Below, piece after piece: positions 9,451-29,858 of a DNA stretch of 64,000 nucleotides (positions are counted from its first letter, which is position 1; each line of letters starts with the position of its first letter). The notes beneath the pieces were generated by a model, which was not told where the DNA came from, searched no databases, and was given only the letters and a program-made list of their open reading frames with translations. The stretch spans positions 1,860,001-1,924,000 of the forward strand of contig CP126202.1 of NCBI GenBank assembly GCA_030272155.1, in the 5' to 3' direction. The position numbers were made by a program, and so were the translations under genes. This stretch comes from Tetradesmus obliquus (lineage: Eukaryota > Chlorophyta > Chlorophyceae > Sphaeropleales > Scenedesmaceae).

Positions 9451-12233
9451 CTCTCTGTAATGCTTTGCTGCGACCCAACATTGGAAAACATAGAGGTGGT
9501 GCAATAACTGCATTGTGACCGCAGCAGCAATATATCTGCAGAGCAGCCGTGTATAAGAGGCTGCCGTGCACTTGTGCAGCGTGCTGGTCCAGTACAGTAC
9601 ACCGTCTGGTTGGAACGTCAGTTTTTGCTTCAGTATCATTTGGCAGTTTCCAGCTTGAGGTGCTGCCATCATGACAGATGTTGTAGAACACGGCAGGTGC
9701 TCAGCGTTGGTGGCACCACCAGCTGCTGCTGATGTCAGTGTGGGTTGCTGTTGCACTTGGCAGCTGGACGGATTGACAGCAGCAGCAGCAGCAGCACCTC
9801 CTGCCCGGGTTGACTTTGTGCAGCAGCACCACCCACTGAAGCTGTTATTCCTGAGGGCTGCTGTGGCAGTGAACAATCATCACAGTTCACATTTTCACAT
9901 TTCATAACACCTTATGGTCCTGCCACTGCACCCAGCAGACCCTGCCTCGGTTTTTGGCAGAGGGGTTGTAATTGGCATGTAAGCGTGCCAGCGAAGTGGT
10001 TGTTTTGCACATGGTTACGCTTCACCACCTGCAGCGGCATGAGCCCTGTGACTCACGACTCATCATTTCCTGCCGTCCAAGATTGAAGCCACGTGTTAAC
10101 ATAGACATGTGCACATGGCACGTGGCACATGGCACGTGGCACATGGCACGTGGCACATGGCACGTGGCACATGGCACGTGGCACATGGCACGTGGCACAT
10201 GGCACGTGGCACATGGCACGTGGCACATGTGCACGTGGCACGCGCCTGCTCCGCTTTTGGTGAAGTTGGATTGCCAGGGGTGCATGCACAGGTTGTGTGT
10301 TTATCATCATTATGTTACCCATCAAGCCATAGCATCAACGCCATCGTTGCGTGTTGCGTTCCCCTGACTAAAAATTGGGTGTCTTCACAATGCAGCACGT
10401 AGTCCACCTAGGCCTTTGGTGCACCCAAGGTTTGTGCCTAGTATAGGCCGATTCCAGCTGGTCACCTAACTGTGAGCGCGCAGCTGAGTTGCGCAGCTGG
10501 GTTGCAGCAGGCAAGGACGGTGAAGCAGCCGTACGCGTGGCAGTGCATCAGACTTTACTTTTGTATGATACACAGCAGACTGGCTGTGATTGCAGACATC
10601 ATATGATTTGTTGAACAGGTTGATTTGCATTCATGGTTTGATGGCGTGCGGGGCTTTGCCGTCATGGAGCCACCTGCTGTGCCGCGCTTCCTGCCATGTA
10701 TCAATACAGTACAAAAATATGGGTCAGGGATGCGCATGTGTTCAGCTGCTGTAATGTTTAGCATGGTACCTTTATCACCCTCAAGGTAAAACTCATGCTG
10801 TCATGTGTTGCCCCCTTTGCACCCAAAATAGGTCGTTTATGTGCGGCAGTTGCTCGCCTGATGTTGTTGTGCATTCGTTGTGAACTGCACAAATGCCATG
10901 ACCGGTCGCGTGTTGCAATGGCTTAAGCGGCAACAAGGTGCGCATTCGGCAGCGGCAGCAGCAGCTGTCAGCCATCGCAGCAGCAGCAGGAGCAGCAGCA
11001 GCGCTGCCAACAGGGAGATAGCGTGACATGGGCCCTAAGATGTTGCATCCAGCCTGACAAGGGCTCTAAGATGCTGCATTCAGCCTGGCACGAACATGTA
11101 TGTGTGCCACGCATACAGTGTATGTATGCACGCGCTGTTCACTGAAGGGACAGCTGCTGCCAGCACTCGTTGGACAGCTAGAGTGGACAGTCGTAGTCCA
11201 GCGGTGCGACCAAACCCGAGTACAAACTGCAGAAATCAGAGAGCTCGAACACTGCAACGAACACACACCATGCCACACACGAAAGGCGGAGCGGTGTGTT
11301 TGCGCCACAGTAGCTGTCATTCAGAACACACTATGTCACCCCAGTGCCATCGGAAACGATTGCCTTCTGCCTCGTCTGTTGAAATAGCTTTTGAACTTCA
11401 TACCGTTGGACTGTGCCCGTACGAGCTGCATCAGCACAACGCATGACTGGTGTGCACACGTGGTAGTGCTGCTGATTGGACTCAGCTGGTCACCGAATAT
11501 TACCGGCCAAATCACATCCCATCGGCTTTTGTAAGTATAACGATCCAATTTGAGGGACCATTGCGCAGGCGAGGCTCACAGGTGTGCTGTCTTGACGTTC
11601 GCCTTTCTGCCAGCTTGATATTTGAGCTCTTGGGCACAGACCCTAACCGGTGTCTACAGCGATCTAGAGTAATTACTTGCACTGTACATACTGTGGCTGC
11701 TGCGTCTCTAAAGCGCATGGCCCGCGAACAACGCTCGAGCTGTAGCAGTGCACCTCTGCTGATACGACTCAAGCTGCTGGTTGCTGCTTGGGCTCCGGAA
11801 CAGCGCGGCATGGTTCTCAGTGCATTGTGTTAATGCTTAACCATCAAATCAGCAGCAGCAACCTGAGCCAGGCAGCTGCTGGCTCCCAAAGCAAGCCGCT
11901 GTGGACGCCTGGCCGCTGGCTCTAGTCACTGCTGCACCCTGCTGCTTGTTGGCTTTGCAGGAAGATCTTCAACGGAAGATTGCACGCAGCTACGAACACT
12001 TCGCAACACGCATTTCGTACTGCTCGTGAACTTTGTGCTGCAGGGACCTTGCCAGGGTGCTGCTGAGGCTCAACAGTATTTGCCTCAAACTTCAAGTTTG
12101 GCCCTAAGTTTGAGGCACGTTGACAGTGTGCAGTGCAGAGACCTGGAAAGCTGCTGCTGACCCAACAGCTGACAGTTCAGTTGACCAGCCAGTCAGTGCA
12201 CAGCACAGCTGGCAAATCACAGCAGCAGGCATC
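9451..12233. other. Intergenic, no supported gene
   Basis: Apart from the minisatellite at 10108-10236 and a dispersed repeat at about 10300-10345, I see no exon with domain support. Open frames near 11450-11833 on both strands have no family resemblance and no splice signals that connect them. A CAG cluster at 10956-11005 is low complexity. Confidence 0.55.
10108..10236. repeat. 14-bp minisatellite made of G-box words
   Basis: About nine near-perfect units of CACATGGCACGTGG lie in intergenic DNA. Each unit contains CACGTG, the core bound by plant bZIP and bHLH factors, at a constant 14-bp spacing. Confidence 0.95.
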
Positions 12234-18684
<6,451 letters not shown>

Positions 18685-18709
18685 ATACAGTAGGCTACAT
18701 CAATCTACA

Positions 18710-18795
18710 TTGTGTGTTATGTTATGTTAAGATATGTTATGTTATGTTTTATTACACTACATGCTCCACTCACCCAAGGATCGGGAACCCCGACC
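18710..18795 (+). repeat. Dispersed repeat fragment, copy 2
   Basis: This matches 16730-16795 (ACATGCTCCACTCA, then GGGAACCCC). It is preceded by an ATGTT-rich simple stretch just after the stop of the propeller gene. Confidence 0.5.
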
Positions 18796-20984
18796 AGGGG
18801 CCAATGAGGGGCTCAAAGGGGGATGCACTACCAGGCATCCGCCAGCGGCTTTCACAAACTATTTGTGGTACTTGATACAGGCCTGTACTATTGGACCATC
18901 CATTGCCTAGATCACAGAGGATCCTCTGCTTCTGGCCTATTCTCACAGGATGATGGATTAATTGCTAAAGTCATGAGTATCAAATCACAGTGATTATGTG
19001 TTGATAAATATTAATCGTGATGTACTGGAACTCTGTGTGCGCCTCCAGCTGTGAGGATCACATGGCTTCCTTGGCGCGCATGCTCAGCAGTTGGTGCTAC
19101 GATTTGATGATGAGCTCTTGAGAGTGCCGTTGCCGTGTGATCACAAGGGTGTGATTGGGCATTTGGTGTGTGCAGGGCTTTGATGAGTGCATGCTGATCA
19201 GCCTGCAAGAGATGAGCTCGCCGCTGGCCCAGCCGGGCCCGCCCTGGTTGATCAAAACATTATGGGGCGCCTAGGATTTGCCTTTGGAGCAGGCACTCCT
19301 GCACCTTGGATCATCGAGCAGCATCAAAGAAGTACACTTTAGTGTACACGTGTGTTTCTGTGCGGCGATGTGTGCATGGATGGTGTTTTCTGGCACACCA
19401 CAACCTGCCGCGCATGGCGCAATTCCGCGTGGCTTCAAACCGCTAGCGAAAGCGCTTCTAAGTGGGACTTTGCTCAGGTTGTAGCAACTGCCAAGGCGAT
19501 TGGAGCAGCCAATGGGCAGTGCACATGTGCAGCGCCCCAGTGCACGTGCTTGCTCAGCCAAGTTGGTGCCTGCAGTGCAGCGCCCCAGTGCACCCTATTG
19601 CCATTTACCAGTTACCAGTTACCAAAGTAGGGCCTCAGGCCCACCCACTAAGGAGCCAGACAAGGCTCATGGGGTCCAATAACATCGAGAAAGGAAGCCT
19701 TATATCCAATAGAATCTGGGAGAAATCCAGAGCAAGCAGCACACACTGTGCTAAGCGGCATCCACTGTAACCTTCATCAGCACCAACACTGTGCCAAGCG
19801 GCACCCTGTACCAACAGCAGAGTCATACGGGGGCAACAGGCCCATTCACTATCAAAGCCAAAGGAGGCTCATCTGATCCAGCATATCAGTGACAAATTAT
19901 CAACCTCAGCAGGCCGAAATACAGCAGAGTCTGACACAAATAAAGCGCAAACAGCACACACTGTGCCTATAGGCGCTCACAGCCAGCAGCTATACTGCAT
20001 CTGGCAGTGTGCGCGTTTGAGGCAACTTGCTTGTTGTCACAGGGTCACGTTGGCAGCTCTTGCGCGCTGCAGTGTGGAGGTGCGCCTCCGCGCGGTCAAC
20101 ATTTGAGCCCCCCCCCCCCCCCAATGTGCTTGTGTTGTGTGTTGAGGTTGGTGGTGATGCTTGGCCCTAACAGTGCGGCTGAGCAGGCATACATCGACAA
20201 CATTCGATGTGGGTTGTGTGAAATTGGTCACGGCCTTTGCAGATTTCAACATCATTGTCATCGTCATCGTCAAGATGACAATGATCGTCGTCATCATCAT
20301 CAAATAATGATGGTCGCGGCCTTGGCATCTTTGACACAATCACTAGCTGGTGACCAGCTCGGCAGTTTTTTGCTGGCTTATGTTGTACAGTATGAGTACT
20401 CACCCGTGGGGTTACTAACTGCATAGTATGCACTTCCTCGATTCATACCGTCCTTGCTGTTGTGTACATACATGTATGGTTATCATACCAGGTGGTTATC
20501 AACATTGTTGTTCAATATAAAATCATGTCATGTTGTTCAATATATAATTGGCTTATAAGGTCCCGGACAGGCTGTCTCACCGTTTGTTTAAACTGATGGT
20601 TGTAACAGCATAAACTGTGACAGTGTATGATGCCAGCTGTAGCTGTGGCCCATGCCATCTGCTAACCGGGGCAAATGACACTGTTACACCATTGCAAAGC
20701 GTGCCTGGTGTGGGACCTAAGCTTACAGACGGCCAACATATGGCTGTATAGCTGCAACAACGTGCGAGGCGCCCGCACTACCCGCATGCAACCATTGGCA
20801 GTGCCGTCAGAACGGAGCACTAGAATAGATAACCTGATACCACAATAGGTAGGTGCAGCACTACACATCACAATATGTGTGTTACACGACGGGCACACAG
20901 CCCGTTTTCGAGCCAATGACAGGCTCATTGGGCAACCACTACACCCACAATCCTCATCATGCTGTGAAAAGGCTGCACCGTGAA
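18796..20984. other. Intergenic between convergent genes, no supported gene
   Basis: The propeller gene (+) and the lipase (-) converge here. I see a poly-C run of about 16 bases at 20107-20122, an AT-rich stretch near 20500-20560, and no exon-like signal. Open frames such as 20007-20426 have no recognisable features. Confidence 0.55.
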
Positions 20985-21052
20985 CTTCAGGTGCGGCTGA
21001 GCAGGCTGCTGACATAGCAGCCCAACTCCTCCTTGGCGGAGAATGCCTCCGG
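20985..21052 (-). repeat. Extra copy of the lipase terminal exon end
   Basis: This region, downstream of the lipase stop, repeats the bases coding SAKEELGYYVSSLLSRT and the stop codon with a few changes. It is about 150 bases from the parent at 21140-21223. Confidence 0.8.
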
Positions 21053-21139
21053 AAGAAGTAGAACTACATGACCGTGAACTTCACCCTAGGCCTAGCCTGT
21101 GCAACTTCACACCACGAACTTCTTGCACCACCGTGAGCT

Positions 21140-21269
21140 TCAGGTGCGGCTGAGCAGGCTGCTGACGTAGTAGCCCAGCTCCTCCTTGGCGGAGAAGGTG
21201 AAGTCCATGTGGCCGTAGTCAAACTGACGGTCAAACGGTCAAACATAGACAACCGACATTGACCACAGG

Positions 21270-21301
<32 letters not shown>

Positions 21302-22987
21302 TGCAGGAAGTGTGAGCAGTAAACAAATTGCCTCTGAACATGTGCTCTGTGTCAATACCAGACTGCATCGTTAGCTTCAATGTGGTGTTGCTTGCGCACA
21401 CAACTACCAAGCTCAACCTGCCACCGGCCCCCAAAGCTACACTTCCGAAACAATACACTCCAGGTTTGAAACCCCACCTCTCTGTAGCTGACGTCCACCC
21501 CAGCCGCCTGCATTGCTTCGTAGTGGCAGCGAATGTTGACCGGCGGTATCACTCCATCATGCTGCCCAGCCACCAGGTGCACCGGCATGCCGCCAAAACC
21601 TCAAAACCCTCGGGAAAAAACTAAACCATAAACATCAACCCTAAAACCCACCTCTCTGTAGCTGACGTCCACGCCTGCCGCCTTCATACGCCTCATAATG
21701 GCAGCGGATGTTCACCGGCGGTATCACACCATCGTGCTGCCCTGCCACCAGGTGCACGGGCACACTGCAAAACCTCAAAACCCTAAATAAACTAAACCAT
21801 AGACATCAGCACTCAAAACCCACCTCTCGATAGCTGACGTCCACCCCTGCCGCCTTCATCGCCTCATAATGGCAGCGGATGTTCACCGGCGGTATCACGC
21901 CGTCGTGCTGCCCTGCCACCAGGTGCACCGGCACGCCCCGCAGCGCATGGAAGCACTCGCTGAGCACTGGCGGCTGCGGCTGCTGGTAGGCTGCCACGTT
22001 GGCTGCTGCACTGCCGTGGTCGTACAGTTGGCAGCGGCGGCTGGTGTACAGCTGGATGAAGTGGTGCACCTGAGGCGAACAGAACGAAAAAAAGTCAGCA
22101 GCACAGCACGATATATTTATCAGCCTGAAGTAAGAGAATTCCTGCAAGGTAGGGTTGGGTGTCAGTGTTGTTGGCAAGAGAAGCCCATCACCCAAGCCAC
22201 CGCCCAGCTGCTCAGCAGCGGCATGCCAGGCATGCCAGAAATTGTAATTCATTGTCCTAAGAAACAGAAATAAAACCTGAACGCACCTGCCAGCTGCTGA
22301 GCAGCGGCATGCCAGCCGCTGCATAGTGCGGCATCAGCAGCGCCCTGTCCCATGCGCTGCGGTCGCCTCCCAGCAACAGCAGCTCACCAACGAAAAGCAA
22401 CACAACAACCACCCTGGGCAACAGCAACAGCCCCGTACCACTAGCAGCACCACCTGCAACCCAACAAGCAGCAGCCACAGCAGCGACACCAGAATTTCCA
22501 ATCCTGAAACCCAACACCCTGACCAAAACGCACCTGCCAGCTGCTGAGCAGCGGCATGCCAGCCGCCGCATAATGCGGCATCAGCAGCGCCCTGTCCCTG
22601 GCACTACGGTCGCCTCCCCAAGCAGCAGCCGACCCATCATAACACCACCCACAACGCCATCCTGTACAACCAGCAACATGCCTGTGATATCACCACCGCC
22701 GCCGCTGACCTGTCAACAAGCAGCAGCAGCAGCCGCCCTGCAAGAAGTCCAACTTTCGAAACCCTGAACCTGAACGCACCTGCCAGCTGCTCAGCAGCGG
22801 CATGCCAGCCGCCGCATAGTGCGGCATCAGCAGCGCCCTGTCCCAGGCACTGCGGTCGCCTCCCAGCAGCAGCCGGGCGATGCTTTGCAGCAGGTCCCCC
22901 ACTGCAGGCAGCTTGCTGGTGTCTATGGTCAGCTTGAAGGCCAGCAGCCGGGCCATGAAGGTGGGCAGGTGCACGGGGAAGGCCTGT

Positions 22988-23022
<35 letters not shown>

Positions 23023-26000
23023 GAGATCATGGTGTGGTTCAACAGGCAGCTTGCTGGTGTCTATGGTCAGCTTGAAGGCCAGCAGCCGCGCCATGAAGGT
23101 AGGCAGGTGCACGGGGAAGGCCTGCGGCAGCAGCAGCAGCAGCAGCCAGGTGCTTGCTGGTGTTTGACAGTCACCTGGAGGCTCGCAGGCGCCCCAGACA
23201 AACCCCTCAAAGTCATGAGCAAGCGATGCCGCCCTAACCCTTTAAAACGCAGCTGTACGCCGCCCTGAGCGAGCGTAGGACATGTCTGCCTGTCACCCTG
23301 CTGACCCTGTCACCCAGCAGCGAAATGTAGGACAGGGCGCACAGCATCATGTCTGTCTGTCACCCACCTGCTGCCTCCATACCCTCTTGAAGTACCACAT
23401 GGCAGGCCGCCACACGTACACCAGGGGCTGGAACATGCGCGGGATGACCATGTGGAAGCCGGCAGGGCTCAGCAGGATCAGCCGCCGCACGTGGTGGGGG
23501 CGGCCCTCGCGCACCCTGAAGTAACAGAACAATGCGAGCAGGAGCAGCAGCAGCAGCAGCAGTGAGTCGTGACAGCGGCAACGCTGCAGCAACAGGCAAC
23601 CATATGGCTGAATGTCGACATAAAAAGCAAAGACAACATGTTTGAAGCAACACACAAAGCAAGCAGCAGCAGCACCAGCGGCATCCATACGTTCTGTGTT
23701 ACCGACATATGTGAAATATCACATACATCGTAACATGGTTTACCTCCTGGCTCACCTCTGAATGCAATGGATGAGCATGACCCACGCCCCTAGGCTGCGG
23801 CATACCACACGCAGGGCACCCATAAACTGCGCGTTGCTCACACCGCACACCACTACACAGACACAACAATTACTCCCAGCTCACCTCTGTATGCAGTGGA
23901 TGAGCATCACTAGGCCCCCCAAGCTATGACACACCACGCACAGGTTGTACGGCACCCTCGGCGGCGCACGCACATATGTATTTGTACTCCCAGCTCACCT
24001 CTGTATGCAGTGGATGAGCATGACCAGTCCCCCTAAGCTGTGACACACCACACGCAGGTTGTACGGCTCCCTCGGCAGCGCACGCATAGCATGCATATCA
24101 CATTACGCTTGGCTCACCTCTGAATGCCGTGGACAAGCATGACCAGCGCCCCTAGGCTGCGGCACACCCCACACAGGGTAACCATGAACTGCGCGTTGCT
24201 GACACACTGCACACACACTTTATAGACACAACAATTATTCCCAGCTCACCTCTGTATACAGGGGATGAGCATGACGAGTCCTCCTAAGCTGCGGCACACC
24301 ACATGCAGGGCAACCATGAACTACTTACACGTTTCTGGCGCACCGCACACACATACAAGTAACTTCCTCCTGGCGCACCTCTGTATGCAGTGGATGAGCA
24401 TCACCAGGCCCCCTAGGCTGTGGCAGACCACACGCAGGTTGTACGGCTCACTCGGCAGCGCAGCACTGCTGCTGCTGCTCAGCTGCCGGCTACGGTGCGG
24501 TGGCACCGCCTGCTGCTGCTGCTGCTGCTGCGGTTGCGGTGGTTGCTGCTCTAGATCGTGCCAGGAGGTCTGCCTATCAACAGCAGCAGCAGCAGCAGCA
24601 GAAGAAGAAGAAGATGCAGCAGCTGCTGCTGCTGCTGTGTCTGCTGCAGCACCTTCCACGTCACCATCTAATGCTATAGGCTCAAATGCAGCACCTGCAA
24701 GCTTCTGGAACGGCCAGCGCCACGGGGAGCCCTGCTGCTTGCTGCTGCTGCTGCCGCCGCCGCCACTGCTGCTGCTGCCAGCCATAGGCGCTCTAGGCGT
24801 GCCACCATCTGCCCCTGCTGCCGCAACTGCTGGTGTGCCTGGCTCAAGCGCAGAAGTTGGCTGCTGCTGCTGCTGCTGTTGCTGCTCAGCATCAGATGTG
24901 GCCGCTTGCTGCCCACTGCTGTTTGCTCCTGCAAGAGGCCCACTGCTGCTGCGGCTGTTGCTGCCAGAGCCACTGCTGCTGCTGCTGCCATCAGCATCGC
25001 TGTTCTCCAGTGAGTAGAAGTCTGGCGCACTTGCAGCATGCCGCAAGCTATTTGAACTTGCAATGCGACCCCACAGCGACTGCTGCTGCTGCTGCTGCGC
25101 TGGTGCTGCTGCTGCATCTGGCGTTTGCTGCTGCTCTTGGCTGCCCTTTGCCTGGCCTGTTGTGACAGCAGTAGGGCTGTTGAGGCTAACTTGGCTATCC
25201 CTTATGTGCACAGTGCAGCCAACGGAGCTCGTGCTGCATGGTGAGTCGCTTGCTACTGGCTGCTCTGCACCCTGCTGCTGCTGCTGCTCTTGCTGCTGGA
25301 GATCTGAGGCCTCACGCTGCTCACTGCTCTGCTGCGTTACACGTGTGAAGCCGCCAACAGCAGCAGCAGCAGCCACACCGATAGCCCCAACAGCAGCAGC
25401 AGCAGCAGCTCTGGCACCTGCTGCAGCCCCCCCAGTGGCAGCAGCATCACCAGCCGCCGCCTCTGCTGCTGCTGCTGCTGCCGCCTCAGATCCATCTAGA
25501 TCAAGAGACCCAGCCCTCCTGCCAAGCCTTAAACCCCGCAGCCGCGCACCACGAGGGTTCAGCCACCACAGGCGATCTCTAGCATCACCAGCAGCAGCAT
25601 CTGCAGCAGCACCACTTGAGCTCCTACTGCTGCCTGCAGCCAGCCCAGCAGCGGCAGGAATTCTTGCTGCTGGTGCGCCCGCATCACTTAGCAGTACAAT
25701 GCCAGCCGCCGCTGCTGCTGCCCTGTACCGCTGCAGTGCCTCAGCTGCTTCTGCTGCTGCAGCCGCATCCACCTCCGCTGCTGACTCTGCCCGATGTAAC
25801 GGTGTTATAACAGTTACACCTGGCGACTCAGCTTGCTGGCCCAAATGCATGCGAGGGCTTGCAATGCTGCTTCTGCCGCTGCCAGGCCGCCTGCCGCCGC
25901 TGCTGGTGCTAGCAGCAGCAGCAAGCGGAGCATCAGGAAAGGAATCTGCTGCTTCGCTGTCCTCTGCTTGCAGCTCTGCAGCCATGGACGCTGCTACTGC

Positions 26001-29000
26001 TGCTGCGGTAGCATCGTCTACCGCTGGTGCTGGCGCTGCTGCTGCTGCTGCTGCTGCTGCTGGGCTTGCACTAAACATCTCTGCGATCGGATCAGCAGCA
26101 CTAGACTGTGCAGCCGCCGCATCCTGCTGCTGCTGCCGCTGCTGCTGCTGCTGCTGCTGGGTAACCCCTGCAGGCGTGTGCTGGCTCACGTGTATGCTGC
26201 TGCGCGGCATGCTGCTGCTGCTGATACCTAAAGCAGCGAGCTCCCGCATCTTAGTTGCATGGATGTGGTCGATCTGTGCCCCCATGTCAAACATGCCCAC
26301 TTCGTTGTGCGTGTAGCACCAGTACGCGCTGCCTGCTAACCTTGGATCTGCACACAAAACACATACAAACATACAAAAAACAGGTTAAAAGCACTAGAAT
26401 ACCAGCATATCTGCGCCCATGTCAAACATGCCTACTTCGTTGTGCGTGTAGCACCAGTATGCGCTGCCTGCTAGCCTAGGGTCTGCAGGCACAGCAAAAT
26501 CACGCACATGGGGGAGAAGCAGATTGATTAACCCAGCCACACGTCAAAGCACCACGCAACATCAGGCTCCAGGCGGGTCACAGCACCTGCCAAAACAGCA
26601 ATATGTATCGCACACTGCACACCTGCTGCTGCGTGTGGCGGGTTGCTCCTGCCGGTGCCCAGTCACACATCACAACACGCAGCAGCACAAGACATGCTGT
26701 AACCACAACAATCAAACATGACACACCGCCCTCACCTGCTGCTGCGTGTGGTGGGTTGCTCCTGCTGGTGCCCAGCCACACGTCAAAGCCTCTGTCCCAT
26801 GCAGCAAAGGCTTGGCTGCCGGTGATGCCGCCAGCCACCCAGGTCAGGCTGGTGTCAAGTACACCTGGCAGCAGCAGCAGCAGCAGTGGCAGCAGCAGCG
26901 GTGGTGTCAGCAAAGGCCTGGCTGCCGGTGATGCCGCCAGCAACCCAAGTCAGGCTGGTGTCCAGCACACCTAGCGGCAGCAGCAGCAGCAGCAAAAGTC
27001 ACCAGGCTGTCAATGATGCAGTTCAGTGCACATCACCATGAAGGCCACGGCTGTCGTGCCCTGCTGTGGGATGCGTTCTATGGGCAGCTAGTACTGCGTG
27101 ATCTGTTGCAGCTGGGTGTCACTAGAGTGTCACTGGAGTGTCACCAGGGTGTCACTAGCATGTTACCAGGATGCGTCACTCACCGTGCATCATGAAGGCC
27201 ACGTCAGTTGCACCGTGCTGCGAGATTCGCTCCATGCGCAGCAGGTAACAACTCAACATCAATTAGCGGTGTCCCTAGTGTCCCTACAGCATCGCCACAC
27301 TGTCACCAGTAGTGTAACCAGCAGCACTCACCGTGCATCATGAAGGCCACATCAGTCGCCCCATGCTGCGGTAGGCGCTCCATGCGCAGCAGGTAGCCGT
27401 CAGCAGTCAGCACCTCATGCACCTCCAGCGGGTAGCCTGCAGACAATGGCAATCCATAGAAATGTCATGATCAAAACATGCAGTTGCAGTTGATGATGAT
27501 CGGGTGACAGCGGTGGTTCAAATGTTGTGGATTTGATGTCAAACGTAGCCGTCAACAGTCAGCACCTCATGCACCTCCAGCGGGTAGCCTGCAACACAGT
27601 GTTACATTGTTACTTTTCAACTGTCATATGACGCACGTACGTGAGTTCCGAGAAACAGCAGTCGGTCGTGGCCATTCATTTGCAACTCATCAGTGGCTGG
27701 CCAGTGGGCATGTATCAAACACACAACTGAGTGGGAGGCCATGTGTGTGAACATGCAAGTTTATATGATCCAAGCGATGTGCCCAATGTAGTGTTCCAGT
27801 TGGTAGTGGGCAGGCATTAGCACCGCACACCTCAAAGCATACATGGAATCACCGATTTAATGAAGAAAAGTCACACGTATATGCCATCTTGATGACTTGG
27901 CCAGCAGAAGACACATCCCTCAGCTCCGATACAGCAGGGCCGGAATGGCTGCGCTACAGCTTTAGGCGCTTTAGGGTTGAAGGCTAAAACAACAAACGGT
28001 AAGATAATTACAACAAGCAACCCACCTGCCATCTTGATGACTTGGCCAGCAGAAGACACATCCCGCAGCTCCGACACAGCAGGGCCAGAGTGACTGCGCT
28101 GCAGCTGCCGCGCGCTGCTGCCACCCCTGCTGCCGCTGCTGCCGCTGCTGGCAGCGCTGCTGCGCCGGTGCACATCGTCCGACGCCCGCTGCTGCTGCTT
28201 CTGCCGGTGTCGATGCTGCTTTGGCCGCTGCTGCTGCTGCTTGCTGATCGCGCCGTGGTGCTTCTCTTGCACGACTGGCTTTGCAAATGGCGATGCAGCA
28301 GCAGCAGCAGGTGATACCTGCAACTCACCCAGCTGTGCCCCATCCAGCTGCTGCTGCTGCTGCTGCTGCTCTGCAGCAGCAAATGCCACGCGGTTACTGC
28401 TCATGCCAGTCAGCACAGCAGCAGCTCTGTTAGCAGCAGTACCACCAGCAGCACCGGCAGCACCAGCAGTCCAGCTGCTGGGTCTGCTATTCAACCCACT
28501 CCCTGGCCCTGCTGCACTGCTGCTGCTGCTGCTGCTGCCATCCCGAGCTGTACCTGACAGTGAAGGCTTCAGAGGGGCTCTTTGCAGAGGACTCACACGC
28601 CCCTCTGCTGCTGCTGCTGCTCCTGCACCTGATGACAGCAGCTGCACTGCCCTCACCGCGCTGCTGCTGCTGCTGCTGCTGCCAGGGTCAGCTGTAGCCA
28701 CACTGCTGCCTTCTGTGTCGGCTGTTGATGGCTCTGATGCGAGCTCGCCATATTCGCTGCTAGCACCAGAGCTGCTGGCGTCGTCATTATTGTCATGGTC
28801 ATCGTCATTTGAGCCGTCACTGTCAGGCTCGGAGTCTGAGCCCCACATGCGCGACGATCTCTGCAGCAGCAGCAACAGCAGCAGCAGCACCAGCAACAGG
28901 CATCAGCAACTCGTACATACCTATTTTCAACTGGGTCTACAGCGTATTACTTGCGTAACCACCGCTGCTGCTGCTGCTGCTGCTCTGTGTGCTGCATCAA

Positions 29001-29819
29001 CTGCTATGGCAGCGACCGCATGCACTGCAAGTGGATGCCTCTGAGCTGTCCATGCATCACTTCAGTTACAACCTCTGCTGCTGATGCCGTGGCTGCTCCC
29101 ATTGCTATCTGCTGCCTCCCTGTTAAAAGTAGCCAACTCCAGGAACTGCAGCTGGCCAGACACCCACCGTCAGGTCAATAGACGTGGCGCTCCGCCTGCG
29201 GAACGCCGCCGCTGCTGCTGCTGTCGGGCTCCTCACAATACCGCCACCACCAGCACCACCACCCGCTGCTGCCGCTGCTGCTGCTGCATTCCCACCGCGC
29301 CACCGCAAGATTCGCCTCAGCACACTGCCACTAGTTACAAAGTCACCCGCTTCATCTGCTGCCTCTGCAGCAGATCCTGCTGCAGATGAGAACGCGGCTT
29401 CAGATGGCGGCGCAATGCGGCGGCCGCCGCCGCCGCCTGGCCCAAACCTCGTACTGCCTGCGCCGCTGCTGCTTGCCCGGGGGCTCGCCGTGCCTGCTGC
29501 TGCTGCCTGGCGCAGGCCGGACCAGCGCTGCCGGCCTGCTGCTGCTGCTGCTGCCGGGCCTGCTGCTGCTGCCGCCGCGGAGGGCCGCGCTGCTGCTGTT
29601 GCTGCTGCTGGTGTGAGGGTGAGGCAGCTGACCAGCCAGCGGATGGCATCAAAGGTGCGCATCACCAGCAGCTGGCTGAAGAGAGAGATGTCTTCCAGCA
29701 AGCCTGCAATGGTGTAGCAGCAGCAGCGACAGCAGCAGCAGCAGCAGCAGCAGCGGATGGCATCACAGGTGCGCATGACCAGCAGCTGGCTGAAGAGAGA
29801 GATGTCTTCAAGCAAGCCT

Positions 29820-29858
<39 letters not shown>

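Noticed and set aside
23752-24320. Mutually exclusive alternative exons for the lipase active site
   Set aside because: The copies have donors but no clear AG acceptors at their starts, so they cannot act as cassettes as read. They are kept only as decoy donors.
25063-26316. 417-codon open frame on the plus strand, antisense to the lipase
   Set aside because: It is the mirror of the CAG-rich lipase exon 8. CAG/CTG runs are open in all frames, and the translation is poly-Ala/Cys/Leu without a domain.
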